The position numbers and the translations under genes were made by a program. Below the pieces are notes generated by a model. The model made no database searches. It saw nothing but the letters and a program-made list of their open reading frames with translations, and was not told the DNA's origin. Source: Daejeonella rubra (GTDB lineage: Bacteria; Bacteroidota; Bacteroidia; Sphingobacteriales; Sphingobacteriaceae). From it: DNA of 64,000 nt. Of this stretch, positions 44,702 through 54,094 are shown one piece after another (the first letter of the stretch is position 1; each line of letters starts with the position of its first letter). The stretch spans positions 1 to 64,000 of the forward strand of contig NZ_FNHH01000009.1 in the NCBI RefSeq assembly GCF_900103545.1, in the 5' to 3' direction.

Positions 44702-45424
44702 TTAATTATGCAATTTATCCTCCATGTGACTGGTAGATACAACCGAGGTATCATTCACTATTCTTCCATCTACCAGGGTGATCACTCTTCTGGCCCGGTC
44801 AATAACCCTCTGATCATGTGTAGAAAACAGAAATGTAATATTCTCTTCCTTGTTCAGCCTGGCCATAATATCCAATAGATTGGAAGCAGATTTAGTATCA
44901 AGATTTGCGGTTGGTTCATCCGCCAGAATGAATTGAGGCTTGGATGCTAGCGCTCTGGCTACTGCTACCCTTTGTTGTTGGCCTCCTGAAAGTTTTGAGG
45001 GCCTCTCGTTGAGCTTTTCCTCCATATCAATTTGCTTAAAAAGTTGATTGACCCTGGCATCACGATCCTTCCTCTTTATTTTTTGAAGCTGCATGATAAA
45101 CTCCACATTTTCTTTTGCAGTTAATACAGGAATTAAATTGAATGATTGAAATACAAAACCAATATTCCGAAGTCTGAAATCAATCAAAGCATTTGCTGAT
45201 AATTGAGTAATATCCTGACCATTAATATAAATATTTCCTTCATCAGGCTTATCTAAACCGCCAATCATGTTCAATAAGGTAGTTTTTCCCGATCCCGATG
45301 GCCCAACCAGAGCCGTAAACTCACCCCTTTCCAGGTGGAGGTGAACATTATTAACGGCATAAACAGGAATTGTATCTTTATTATAAACCTTGCTGACATT
45401 ATGGGCATCAATTACCGTATCCAT
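44702..45424 (-). CDS. ABC transporter ATPase (LolD/MacB type)
   Basis: 240 aa. Walker A GPSGSGKTTLLN, Q-loop FVFQSFNLIP, signature LSGGQQQRVAVARAL, Walker B FILADEPTANLD, and the His switch FLFSTHDQRV. This is the class that energises FtsX-type permeases which move lipoproteins or lipids out of the inner membrane. Its permease partners are the two genes upstream, 33 bp away. Confidence 0.93.
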   Translation of the reverse strand: MDTVIDAHNVSKVYNKDTIPVYAVNNVHLHLERGEFTALVGPSGSGKTTLLNMIGGLDKPDEGNIYINGQDITQLSANALIDFRLRNIGFVFQSFNLIPVLTAKENVEFIMQLQKIKRKDRDARVNQLFKQIDMEEKLNERPSKLSGGQQQRVAVARALASKPQFILADEPTANLDTKSASNLLDIMARLNKEENITFLFSTHDQRVIDRARRVITLVDGRIVNDTSVVSTSHMEDKLHN

Positions 45425-45457
45425 ATCTGATTCATTTAAAATTCAAAATATTTTCAT

Positions 45458-46672
45458 TTATCTCCTCAAAGCTTCTACTGGTTGTAAGCTTAATGCTTTT
45501 AAAGCCGGAAACAGACAGGAAAAGAGAGCTGTTAAAAAGACTATTAAAAAAACATTCAGGATCTTATCAACAGGAAACTCAGGATAGATCATAGAATCAA
45601 ATCCAAAACTATTCATCATCTCATTCCCCATTCCCGACAGATCAAGTCCTTTTTTATTGAAATAGGATATAATAGCCCAGGACGAAAGAATGCCAACAGG
45701 TGTACCCACAAAGGTCAGCATGAAGGTTTCCAGTAAAACAAGAAAGAATATCCTGATACGGTTGGTTCCTAAAGCCAGCATCATTCCGATCTCTTTTGTT
45801 CGTTCCAGGATAGCCATAAGCATGGTATTTATAATACCAAATGCAAGTGCAAGCATTACGATAACCATGATGATGTAAGAATACTGATCGGTTGTTTTGA
45901 CCAGCAGGTTTGTTTCTGGAGAAATTTCCCTCCAGGTCTCTATTTTAGAGTTAATAAACCTTTTGGATAATCGCGACTGAAAAGTATCCATATAATCATC
46001 CTGCTTGAGGATCAAAACAATTTCATGAAATTCATCTCCAATTTTAAGCATACTGTTTATTTCCTTCATGGTGATATAAACATTTACTTCATCCAGTGGG
46101 GCATTATTACTTTGATAGATTGCGCTTACCCGAAAAGCCCCGGAAACGATTTCGTCACTGGAATCAGTAAAGGTCAACACCAGTTTAGAACCAATATTGA
46201 GTTTAAGTTTATCGGCCAGCTTCTTCCCTATTATTATCTGGTTTCTCTTTGCAGGGCTGAAGATATTTCCTGCAATAATTTTATCCCTGAGTTTAGATAC
46301 TAAATATTCCTGAGCAGGAATAATACCATTAATCTGAACACCTGAACTTCCACCGGGAGTGCTAAGCATACCAGTTGCAATACTTCTTGGAACAGCCAAT
46401 TTAACTTCAGGCATTGAAGTCAAGCTTTTCAACATCTTAAGGCCATCATGAATTGTATATTCCGGTTTATAATCCTTTTTGAATTCAGGATGATGTATTT
46501 GCAAATGCCCCACCTCCACATCTATTACAGTCCGAACCCTGCTATTCATCATACCTGCGTACAGAGCGAGAATAGCAATTCCTGAAAACAGGCCGATCGC
46601 AATGGACAACATGATCACAATACTCCTCGTTTTATTACGCCATATATTACGCCATGCCATTATTACTATCAT
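45458..46672 (-). CDS. ABC transporter permease, FtsX/MacB-like (1)
   Basis: 404 aa. One N-terminal TM helix (SIVIMLSIAIGLFSGIAILA), a large periplasmic MacB_PCD domain and three C-terminal TM helices with the FtsX pattern (AFGIINTMLMAILERTKEIGM, ending ALKALSLQPVEALRR). It is related to, but distinct from, the next permease, suggesting a heterodimer as in LolCE. Eight bp separate the two. Confidence 0.9.
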   Translation of the reverse strand: MIVIMAWRNIWRNKTRSIVIMLSIAIGLFSGIAILALYAGMMNSRVRTVIDVEVGHLQIHHPEFKKDYKPEYTIHDGLKMLKSLTSMPEVKLAVPRSIATGMLSTPGGSSGVQINGIIPAQEYLVSKLRDKIIAGNIFSPAKRNQIIIGKKLADKLKLNIGSKLVLTFTDSSDEIVSGAFRVSAIYQSNNAPLDEVNVYITMKEINSMLKIGDEFHEIVLILKQDDYMDTFQSRLSKRFINSKIETWREISPETNLLVKTTDQYSYIIMVIVMLALAFGIINTMLMAILERTKEIGMMLALGTNRIRIFFLVLLETFMLTFVGTPVGILSSWAIISYFNKKGLDLSGMGNEMMNSFGFDSMIYPEFPVDKILNVFLIVFLTALFSCLFPALKALSLQPVEALRR

Positions 46673-46680
46673 TTCCCCTC

Positions 46681-47898
46681 CTATCTTTTCATTGAATTAA
46701 TCGGATCCAAACGGATAATTTTATAGACCGGGTATAAAGAAAGTATCAATCCAATTAGCAGTACAATCAAACTCTGATTCAAAAAGATGTTATAATCAGT
46801 CGAAGCGGGAAAAATTGCCTCGAAACCAAATTGCTCATAAGCAGCTGCAGTTTCCCCCTGAAACTTTATTGGATGAATCTTTAAATAATAAATAAGGGGA
46901 ATACTAATTAAAACACCCAGAATACATCCGGCAAATACGGTAAGTACAGATTCGATCAATAGCAAAACAATCAGTAGTGATTTCTTCATTCCAATAGCCA
47001 CCAGCATGCCTAATTCAAATTTTCGTTCCTCCATCATCATCAGAATAGTTCCAAATATTCCGAAACAGATGAGCATATACAATATGGCTAGCACATAGAA
47101 CATATTATTGGAATCGGCTTTAATATGCTGCCTGATATCGGGCATAATTTCCTCCCATGTTTTCACTTCATAATCGGCACCTAAATTTTTGCGCAGCGAA
47201 CCTGCAGTGGCATCCAGTGCTTCAGTATCTTTTAAGGATAAAATATAGGAAGTAATATTACCATAAGCCTGAAAGAGATCCTGACTCAAAGGCAGAGGCA
47301 TAAATAATGTTTTGTCGTTCAGATCAGGTGAACCAAATTTCAATATTCCCTTAATTGGATATTTGCCTGCTGCTGTGGCACCATGATATCCCTGTCCGAG
47401 CAAAACGATCGTATCATTAACCTTTAATTTTAATCGGGCAGCAAGTCCTTCAGATAATAATACAGATAGATCACTATTTTTAATATACTGACCATCAATC
47501 ACTTTACTTTTCAAGGAAGTGATCAAATTCTCTCTTTCCGGGTCAATACCAATAATCAGACAACCTTTGGTAAGTTCTTCCGAAGAGGACAGCGCAAATG
47601 ATTCAAGCCGGCCTGTTAAAGAACTAATATTGGGATTCTTCAGAATCCTGGATTCAATAGTCTGAGAGACTTCAAAGCTATTATCAAGAATTTGTTCATC
47701 CCAATAGCCTTGCTTGTGAACTTGAACATAGCCACTGTAAAAACTAACGACATTCTTAATTAAGTTATTAAAGACACCATCTTTGAGGCTATTTGCCAGA
47801 ATAGATAGTATAACAGCAAAAAATATAGCAGCCATAGTAATTATAGTCCGGCTGCGATTACGCCAGATATTTTTCCATGCCATTCTAAACAGCCACAT
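46681..47898 (-). CDS. ABC transporter permease, FtsX/MacB-like (2)
   Basis: 405 aa with the same plan: one N-terminal TM helix (TIITMAAIFFAVILSILANS), periplasmic MacB_PCD domain, three C-terminal TM helices (ILMMMEERKFELGMLVAIGM and a final YPVYKIIRLDPINSMKR). Its start is 2 bp from the stop of the LolA-like gene, so translation is probably coupled. Confidence 0.9.
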   Translation of the reverse strand: MWLFRMAWKNIWRNRSRTIITMAAIFFAVILSILANSLKDGVFNNLIKNVVSFYSGYVQVHKQGYWDEQILDNSFEVSQTIESRILKNPNISSLTGRLESFALSSSEELTKGCLIIGIDPERENLITSLKSKVIDGQYIKNSDLSVLLSEGLAARLKLKVNDTIVLLGQGYHGATAAGKYPIKGILKFGSPDLNDKTLFMPLPLSQDLFQAYGNITSYILSLKDTEALDATAGSLRKNLGADYEVKTWEEIMPDIRQHIKADSNNMFYVLAILYMLICFGIFGTILMMMEERKFELGMLVAIGMKKSLLIVLLLIESVLTVFAGCILGVLISIPLIYYLKIHPIKFQGETAAAYEQFGFEAIFPASTDYNIFLNQSLIVLLIGLILSLYPVYKIIRLDPINSMKR

Positions 47899-47900
47899 AT

Positions 47901-48641
47901 TTATTTAAGCATTTTCATTTGTACTATAGAAAAGAAGTTATCCGCAATGGGACTGTTATATTGTATATTTTTATAGATCATTATTGTCTTTTGTCCCTTT
48001 TTATCTGCTGGAATCATCTCAAAGCGTGTCGGAATGATTCGATCATGCATCATTTTAATATCAAAGCTGTTCATTGTATTGATCAAATCTCCCTCCTCAT
48101 CATAAAAGCGGCTATGCAGTTCCAAAAAATCTTTCTTGTCAATGCAAATGATGACTTTACTCCAAACCACAGCAGCTTCCGGCCTGGGGATCATTTGTAT
48201 AATAAAACAAGATCTTTCCTGAATCAGAGTATCACCAATGATCTTATGATTGTAATCATCTACGACTGATGATTCTTTAACCAGATCATCATTCGTAAAA
48301 TCAGTACCCATCCAGCTTTGGCTCATCATAGATGGTGGAAGTTTAATAGTGCGTTCAAGGGTTGGAAGCCAGTTCCAAACTTCCTTTTTTCTTTTCAGGA
48401 AGGAAATTCCTTTATCTCGTACAGGTGCCTGGATCAGGATCAATGCCAGATCATTACCTTTTTCCCAGATTTTGCAATGCATTTCCCTCGACCAGGTCGG
48501 CCTGATAGTTTTTATAATGATCTCTGCCTGCATGGTACTTCCACGCATTTTTTCATCTGCCTTTTTTACTATATCCTTTGCATCATTTACCTGAAAGGAA
48601 TAAAAAAAATGAAATAATATGAAATAGAGAAAATGGATCAT
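47901..48641 (-). CDS. LolA-like outer membrane lipoprotein-sorting protein
   Basis: 246 aa from the ATG at 48641; the TTG at 48668 is an unlikely start. A hydrophobic leader is followed by the LolA-like repeat pattern: AKDIVKKADEKMRGSTMQAE, VWNWLPTLERTIKLPPSMMS, SWMGTDFTNDDLVKESSVVD, RPEAAVVWSKVIICIDK. Proteins of this type shuttle lipids or lipoproteins across the periplasm and occur next to FtsX permeases and DUF1302-like barrels. It is the likely periplasmic carrier between the permeases downstream and the barrel at 43535. Confidence 0.8.
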   Translation of the reverse strand: MIHFLYFILFHFFYSFQVNDAKDIVKKADEKMRGSTMQAEIIIKTIRPTWSREMHCKIWEKGNDLALILIQAPVRDKGISFLKRKKEVWNWLPTLERTIKLPPSMMSQSWMGTDFTNDDLVKESSVVDDYNHKIIGDTLIQERSCFIIQMIPRPEAAVVWSKVIICIDKKDFLELHSRFYDEEGDLINTMNSFDIKMMHDRIIPTRFEMIPADKKGQKTIMIYKNIQYNSPIADNFFSIVQMKMLK

Positions 48642-48743
48642 TGGTTCTATGTTTAGGTCAGACCCCAAATTGATTTAGCATTTCTTAAATTAAAATACCT
48701 GTAAAACCCTTTATTTTCAGAGCTTTAACAACACCAAAGAATA

Positions 48744-49736
48744 TTAAGGAAGACGTTTAGCAGCCTCTTTTTGTTTTTCCTGACGCCTGAAATATCCTCT
48801 GAAGAGGAATGATTTTTTCAAGGCTTCCATGTTCTGGTTAAACCCATCGGTTCCCATTTGAATGTTATCCAGGCTTTTATTCAGTTTATTAACCATTGAG
48901 GTATCTTTAAGAAGGGAATTTGCCGGACCTTTGCCAGTGTTAATATCATTCTGTATCCCGGAAACCAGGGAATTAAGCTGAGTACTTAAATTATCTGCCT
49001 GAACACCTACTGATCTCATTTTCATTGCTGCTTCATTAAGATTATATGCAAAGGCAGTATCTTTTAAAAGTATACCTGCAGAACCTTTACCGTCTTTTAT
49101 ATCTCCAATAATAGCATGCAGGTCATTCGTCATCATACTGGCCTTAGAGGTAGCAAGTCGAATATTTGTTGCTGAATTCCGAATATCTGCGGGAATTGTT
49201 TCGTCACTTAACAAAGTCCATAGGGCAGAACTGTTGTTGATACGTTCTACCGTAGACTTTAATCCTGATACTATGATCGCTACATCTTTATTTGTGTTGG
49301 AAAGGGTATTTAATATTTCGTCAGTGTCTAGGGCTTTTTTTGTAGCCAGCAAATCACCTTCGATCGCTATAGCTGCATTTGATCTTCCAGGAACAATATT
49401 TATCACCTTATTACCCACTAAACCATCGGTACCGATCGAGGTAATTGCATCTTTCCGTATGATATTCTCCATTTTTGTTTCGATGATCATCGAGACTTCG
49501 ATAGTGGTATCATTCAGGATATCAATTTTTTTTACAGTTCCTGCCTGTATCCCTGCATAACGAACATTATTGCCTGGGATTAATCCCTGAACATTTTCAA
49601 ACCTTGCTTTTAACAAGTATGTAGATCCAAAAAGGCTTCTGTTCCTGCCTATCATATATAATAGAAGTATCAGGAATAATAAGCCTCCCAGAACAAAAGC
49701 ACCAAGTTTAGCATTATTAATTGTTTGCCTCGCCAT
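48744..49736 (-). CDS. mlaD: MlaD-type MCE protein
   Basis: 330 aa from the ATG at 49736, which directly follows the MlaF stop; the TTG at 49751 is less likely. One TM anchor (AKLGAFVLGGLLFLILLLYMI), then an MCE domain (FENVQGLIPGNNVRYAGIQA, VGNKVINIVPG), then a long helical tail with repeated NLNEAAM/KLNKSLDNI-type segments. Mla systems move phospholipids between the membranes. Separated by 102 bp from the LolA-like gene. Confidence 0.88.
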   Translation of the reverse strand: MARQTINNAKLGAFVLGGLLFLILLLYMIGRNRSLFGSTYLLKARFENVQGLIPGNNVRYAGIQAGTVKKIDILNDTTIEVSMIIETKMENIIRKDAITSIGTDGLVGNKVINIVPGRSNAAIAIEGDLLATKKALDTDEILNTLSNTNKDVAIIVSGLKSTVERINNSSALWTLLSDETIPADIRNSATNIRLATSKASMMTNDLHAIIGDIKDGKGSAGILLKDTAFAYNLNEAAMKMRSVGVQADNLSTQLNSLVSGIQNDINTGKGPANSLLKDTSMVNKLNKSLDNIQMGTDGFNQNMEALKKSFLFRGYFRRQEKQKEAAKRLP

Positions 49737-49743
49737 ATAATTC

Positions 49744-50502
49744 TTATTCAAAAAATAGTTTAACTTTTGGATCTTCAGATTTTAATAATTCATCGTAAGT
49801 TCCTGATATATAACACTTTCCATCAATCAGCATTACCACTCTGTTACTAGCCATTTTCACACAGGTCATGTCATGTGAGATGATCAATGAGGTTGTATTA
49901 TATTTTTGCTGAATCTCAATCATCAGCTCAATGATCTCTTTACTGGTTATAGTATCCAGTCCGGTTGTTGGCTCATCATAAAGAATGATCTCAGGTTTTA
50001 ATATCAAAGTACGCGCCAGAGCGATCCTCTTACGCATTCCGCCCGATAATTCCACTGGCATCATATCAATAGTATGGGCAAGACCAACATCCTTCAGAGC
50101 ATCCATTACCATTTCATCAACTTCTCCCTGTGCTACTTCGATCCAGTGCCTGCGTAATGGAAACTCAAGGTTCTCTCTAACGGTCATTGAGTCGTACAAA
50201 GCATTACTCTGAAACAGGAAACCCACCTTAGCCCTGATAAGATCCAACTCATCATGGCCCATATCCGGGATATTTTTTCCGAATATCTGAATACTGCCTT
50301 TATCCGGTTTTAATAATCCAATTATACACTTTATCAGGACCGATTTTCCTGATCCCGACTTTCCTAAAACTACCACACTCTCTCCTCTTTTCAATTCGAG
50401 ATCAAAATCTTTCAGGACATGATTACTACCAAAAGACTTACATAAGTCTTTAATTATCATTACCTTATCATCAACTACATTAAGTTTCCTTTTAATAGTC
50501 AT
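49744..50502 (-). CDS. mlaF: MlaF-type ABC transporter ATPase
   Basis: 252 aa. Walker A GKSGSGKSVLIKCI, signature VELSGGMRKRIALARTL, Walker B IILYDEPTTGLD, and SLIISHDMTCV for the His switch. The SGGMRKR signature is typical of MlaF. It is preceded by MlaE by 9 bp and followed by MlaD. Confidence 0.92.
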   Translation of the reverse strand: MTIKRKLNVVDDKVMIIKDLCKSFGSNHVLKDFDLELKRGESVVVLGKSGSGKSVLIKCIIGLLKPDKGSIQIFGKNIPDMGHDELDLIRAKVGFLFQSNALYDSMTVRENLEFPLRRHWIEVAQGEVDEMVMDALKDVGLAHTIDMMPVELSGGMRKRIALARTLILKPEIILYDEPTTGLDTITSKEIIELMIEIQQKYNTTSLIISHDMTCVKMASNRVVMLIDGKCYISGTYDELLKSEDPKVKLFFE

Positions 50503-50511
50503 AATTGGAAT

Positions 50512-51279
50512 TTAATACCCAAAAATATTGGTAACCTGAACTGCAAGCAGATCAATAATAAAGATCATAACTGAGGAAACTACCACTGCAGAATTTGCAG
50601 AACGGCCTACTCCTTCTGTTCCTTTACTGCTGTTATACCCCTTATAACAACCAATAATGCCAACTGCAAATCCAAAAAAGAAACTTTTAATAAATGCAGG
50701 TACAACATCTCCAAAAACAAGATTATCAAACACCTGAGTCCAGAATAAATTAAAGCTGGTATTCGTATGGATGTTTACTCCAAGATAGGCACCATATAAT
50801 GAAATAGCATCACCAAGCATCACCAGAACTGGCAACATAAAGGTACAGGCTAAAACTCTGGTAACGACCAGATATCTGAAAGGATTCGTACCACTAACTT
50901 CCATTGCATCAATCTGTTCTGTAACTTTCATTGAACCTAGTTCAGCGCCAATACTACTTCCTATTTTTCCTGCAAAAATCAGGGCTGTAATAACAGGACC
51001 CACCTCCCGGACTATAGCAATAGCTACAATTGCGGGCAACTGCGATTCTACTCCATAGTCTGCCATTGAGGGCTGAAGCTGCATGGTAAGAACAATTCCC
51101 ATAATAAAGGCTGTAAGACCTATAAGAGGCAATGATTTATAGCCAATTACATAACATTGCTTAAGAAATTCGGAGAATTCATAGGGTGGCTGAAAGCCAT
51201 GTCTGAAAAATCGCAAAGAGAATCTGAATAATTCGCCGCAAACGTCTAAGAATGATTTAAAGTCTGACCTGATAGACAT
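50512..51279 (-). CDS. mlaE: MlaE-type permease
   Basis: 255 aa with five or six hydrophobic helices and the family signature EVGPVITALIFAGKIGSSIGAELGSM, followed by EQIDAMEVSGTNPFRYL. First gene of the mlaEFD set; the region 51280-51420 before it would hold the promoter. Confidence 0.92.
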   Translation of the reverse strand: MSIRSDFKSFLDVCGELFRFSLRFFRHGFQPPYEFSEFLKQCYVIGYKSLPLIGLTAFIMGIVLTMQLQPSMADYGVESQLPAIVAIAIVREVGPVITALIFAGKIGSSIGAELGSMKVTEQIDAMEVSGTNPFRYLVVTRVLACTFMLPVLVMLGDAISLYGAYLGVNIHTNTSFNLFWTQVFDNLVFGDVVPAFIKSFFFGFAVGIIGCYKGYNSSKGTEGVGRSANSAVVVSSVMIFIIDLLAVQVTNIFGY

Positions 51280-51420
51280 GATCTATTTAATAGCGAAAAT
51301 TTATGCTCCTTACAAAACTATTATTTGTCGTTAATATAAACACTGATACCAGTCAATAATTAAGTTGATGCACCTCACATTTATGACCTTTAAGTACAGA
51401 TATCTATTTAAAAACATTTT

Positions 51421-52431
51421 TCAATCACCCTTTACCCTATCGATCAATGCCCTGGCCGTTTTCATATTCCAACCATCAAAACGGCCACGCTGCACTACCA
51501 GTGCATTATCTTCCGGATGCTGTAAATAATAATGAAATACAAACTTACCTCTGGGATTTTGCCATCCTATAATTTGGCCAAAGCGCAGATCATTAAAAAC
51601 CAGGCTATCCCCATGATGTTCAACTGTATAAAATTCCTGTGAGAAGCGAATAAGGTTCTTTAGGTCTTCATGTTCAATTATCGGGTTAAGTAAAAAGTCA
51701 TTTCTCTCAAAATATTGAAAATCAATGGTCTTGTTTTCATCAAACAGGGATCGGAAACCCACATAATACCCCTTATCATCTCCTGCAACCACATACCATA
51801 ACCAATTCTGAAGTGGAGCCGGTGTAGTAAAGTACCTGGTATAGCTTATTTTCTTTTCACTTAATATGCTTTTAACATCCCTGTCTATCATTACTTTGTT
51901 CACTAAACAATAAATAAGATACAAGGAACTCAGTCCTAAGCCCATTCTTAACCATTTTTTCCGATGAGTATGACCCTTTTTAAGAAATAGCAAGGCAAAA
52001 AGGGCTATTCCCGGCCATATTGAAAAAAAAGGATCCGCAACATAGATGGCATTAAATGAAATCCGCTTATGGCTAAAAGGTTCAAACCATCCCACTCCAT
52101 AATTATTAAAAGCATCTATAAATACATGGATGAATACCACAGAGCTGAAAAACAGGAACCACTTTAAAAGACTGATATTATGAGGACGATGCCATTTTTC
52201 GGCTAAAAGTGCCATTATAAAGGCTATGAGGAAACAAAAAAGAAATGAATGAGTGAAGCCCCGGTGTGCAAGAATATTTGAGGATGTTGACATCCAGAAA
52301 GAGGCAAGAAAGTCGATATCAGGAATACTCTGAGCTAATGCACCCCAAAGCATTGACTTTCTGCCAAGGGTTTTTCCGGCAAATGCTTCACCCATACAGG
52401 CACCCAGAGCGATATGAGTAATTGAATCCAT
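51421..52431 (-). CDS. YdjM-like membrane-bound metal-dependent hydrolase
   Basis: 336 aa. N-terminal MDSITHIALGACMGEAFAGK, IPDIDF and NILAHRGFTHSFLF supply the metal-binding His/Asp residues. About five TM helices follow (FFSSVVFIHVFIDAF, FFSIWPGIALFALLFL). The C-terminal ~130 residues are soluble. The YdjM/DUF457 family was first linked to LexA-regulated membrane proteins; the substrate is not known. Stands alone on the minus strand. Confidence 0.88.
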   Translation of the reverse strand: MDSITHIALGACMGEAFAGKTLGRKSMLWGALAQSIPDIDFLASFWMSTSSNILAHRGFTHSFLFCFLIAFIMALLAEKWHRPHNISLLKWFLFFSSVVFIHVFIDAFNNYGVGWFEPFSHKRISFNAIYVADPFFSIWPGIALFALLFLKKGHTHRKKWLRMGLGLSSLYLIYCLVNKVMIDRDVKSILSEKKISYTRYFTTPAPLQNWLWYVVAGDDKGYYVGFRSLFDENKTIDFQYFERNDFLLNPIIEHEDLKNLIRFSQEFYTVEHHGDSLVFNDLRFGQIIGWQNPRGKFVFHYYLQHPEDNALVVQRGRFDGWNMKTARALIDRVKGD

Positions 52432-52572
52432 TTGTTTTAATCTATCCTTTTATGACCACTGACGATGAAAACAGTATTAAGCTCTTACAAACAACAATTA
52501 AATATACCAGTTTCTAAAGGGATAATTCATGGTGCAGATATTAAAATAAGCCCTGAAGAAAATTTTAGCCAA

Positions 52573-52598
52573 TAAAAAAAGGCAGGAAAACCTGCCTT
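52573..52598 (-). terminator. Terminator of the aminotransferase operon
   Basis: AAGGCAGG / CCTGCCTT hairpin with a 4-nt loop, followed on the minus strand by a run of T. It lies just beyond the stop at 52646. Confidence 0.85.
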
Positions 52599-52645
52599 GT
52601 AGATGTCAATTTCGAATAGTTAAAAATCTAAATGATGAAATAATT

Positions 52646-53998
52646 CTAAAGTTTATCTCTGTTTTCGTAAACCTTCATGATCGCATTGATCACATCATCC
52701 ATATCCTGGGTTGTTCCCAGTAATGACGCAACTCCCTCAAGCACCACCATTTCTTCATTACATACCAGATCACAATTTGGCATCTGCATTTCCTCTTTAT
52801 AGCGCTTAAGCCGTGATGGAGAATACATAGCCTTATATTCTCTGAGTCCTAAAATTTCATCTATCCATGGTTCAGAATGAAAACCTCTTGCTATGTATGG
52901 GCTGAGATTAATCCCTTCTGCAGATACAGCTTTCAAAAATTTACCTCTGTCGGCATTATTAAAATGCTCCTTACGGTAGCTCATCGCATATTTATAGTAG
53001 CCCGAACTTTCAGTCCCCTCATATTTCTTCTGAGGCACTAAACCTTTGAAACCCCTGAGTTTAGAATCTAGATAAGCTGCATTCGCATTTCGGCGTTCAA
53101 AACGTTCTCTTGCACCAGCTATCTGTCCCATCAATACAGCACCCTCAAACTCATTCATTCTATATTTGGGTCCAATGGTCACATTGCTTCCTTTCTTGTT
53201 CGTTCCATGATTTTGAACTGTGAAACATCTATCCATAAGATCAGCATCATTACCAATAATGGCTCCGCCCTCACCACAGGTGATCTGTTTACTTGCCTGA
53301 AAGCTAAAGCATCCAAGATCACCAATTGTACCTATTTGTTTTCCCTGATATTTGGAAAAATTGGCCTGACAAGCATCTTCAATAACTTTCAAATTATGTT
53401 TTTTGGCTATTGCCATGATCCTCTCCATATTACATGGCATACCCATAATATGCACAGGAATGATAGCTTTTGTATTCTTATTGATCTTTTTTTCAACCTC
53501 ATCAGGATCAAGCTGAAAAGAGTCTCTGTCGAGATCTGCCAGAACAGGTAGTGCACGACTGGTCAGAATTGCAGACACAGTTCCAAAATCACTGTATGGA
53601 GAGGTTATTATTTCATCACCGGGACCGAAATCCATGGCCTCAACAGAAGTTGCAAGAGCCTGTGTACCTGAACCTGTTCCAATACATAGCTGTGTACCCA
53701 TTAAACGGGCATATTCTTTTTCGAAAGTAGCAACTGTACCGGTTGGAGACTGAATACGACTCCATATACCGCTTTTGGTTGTCTTCAATACAGACTCAAT
53801 TAATTTATCATCTGCGATCATTGCAGGCCATTTAGGCCATGCTTTAGCCCGTACAGGTGTTCCTCCAAATAATGCTAATTTTCCTGAATGTTTAGATGTA
53901 CTACCCATAACAGGAATAACATTTGAAAAAGCTGTAGCAACTGTGGTAGTAGTTACAGCTGCGATAAAATTTCTTCTGCTTAAGTCATTAAATTTCAT
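52646..53998 (-). CDS. DegT/DnrJ/EryC1-type PLP aminotransferase with Tat-like signal
   Basis: 450 aa. It begins with NDLSRRNFIAAVTTTTVATAF, a twin-arginine signal rare in this family. The enzyme then starts GKLALFGGTPVRAKAWPKWP. The PLP lysine sits in CFSFQASKQITCGEGGAI, preceded by VHIMGMPCNMERIM and EDACQANFSKYQGK. The sugar-aminotransferase fold would be exported folded with its cofactor. Last gene of the operon with the genes at 54095 and 55565. Confidence 0.87.
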   Translation of the reverse strand: MKFNDLSRRNFIAAVTTTTVATAFSNVIPVMGSTSKHSGKLALFGGTPVRAKAWPKWPAMIADDKLIESVLKTTKSGIWSRIQSPTGTVATFEKEYARLMGTQLCIGTGSGTQALATSVEAMDFGPGDEIITSPYSDFGTVSAILTSRALPVLADLDRDSFQLDPDEVEKKINKNTKAIIPVHIMGMPCNMERIMAIAKKHNLKVIEDACQANFSKYQGKQIGTIGDLGCFSFQASKQITCGEGGAIIGNDADLMDRCFTVQNHGTNKKGSNVTIGPKYRMNEFEGAVLMGQIAGARERFERRNANAAYLDSKLRGFKGLVPQKKYEGTESSGYYKYAMSYRKEHFNNADRGKFLKAVSAEGINLSPYIARGFHSEPWIDEILGLREYKAMYSPSRLKRYKEEMQMPNCDLVCNEEMVVLEGVASLLGTTQDMDDVINAIMKVYENRDKL

Positions 53999-54094
53999 AA
54001 GATGTATTTTTAGAGCCTAAAATGGCCAGCTTAATTAATAACAAAGTAATGAGGGGTCTTGATACTGATATAAAAATTTCAAATAGGTTTTAAA

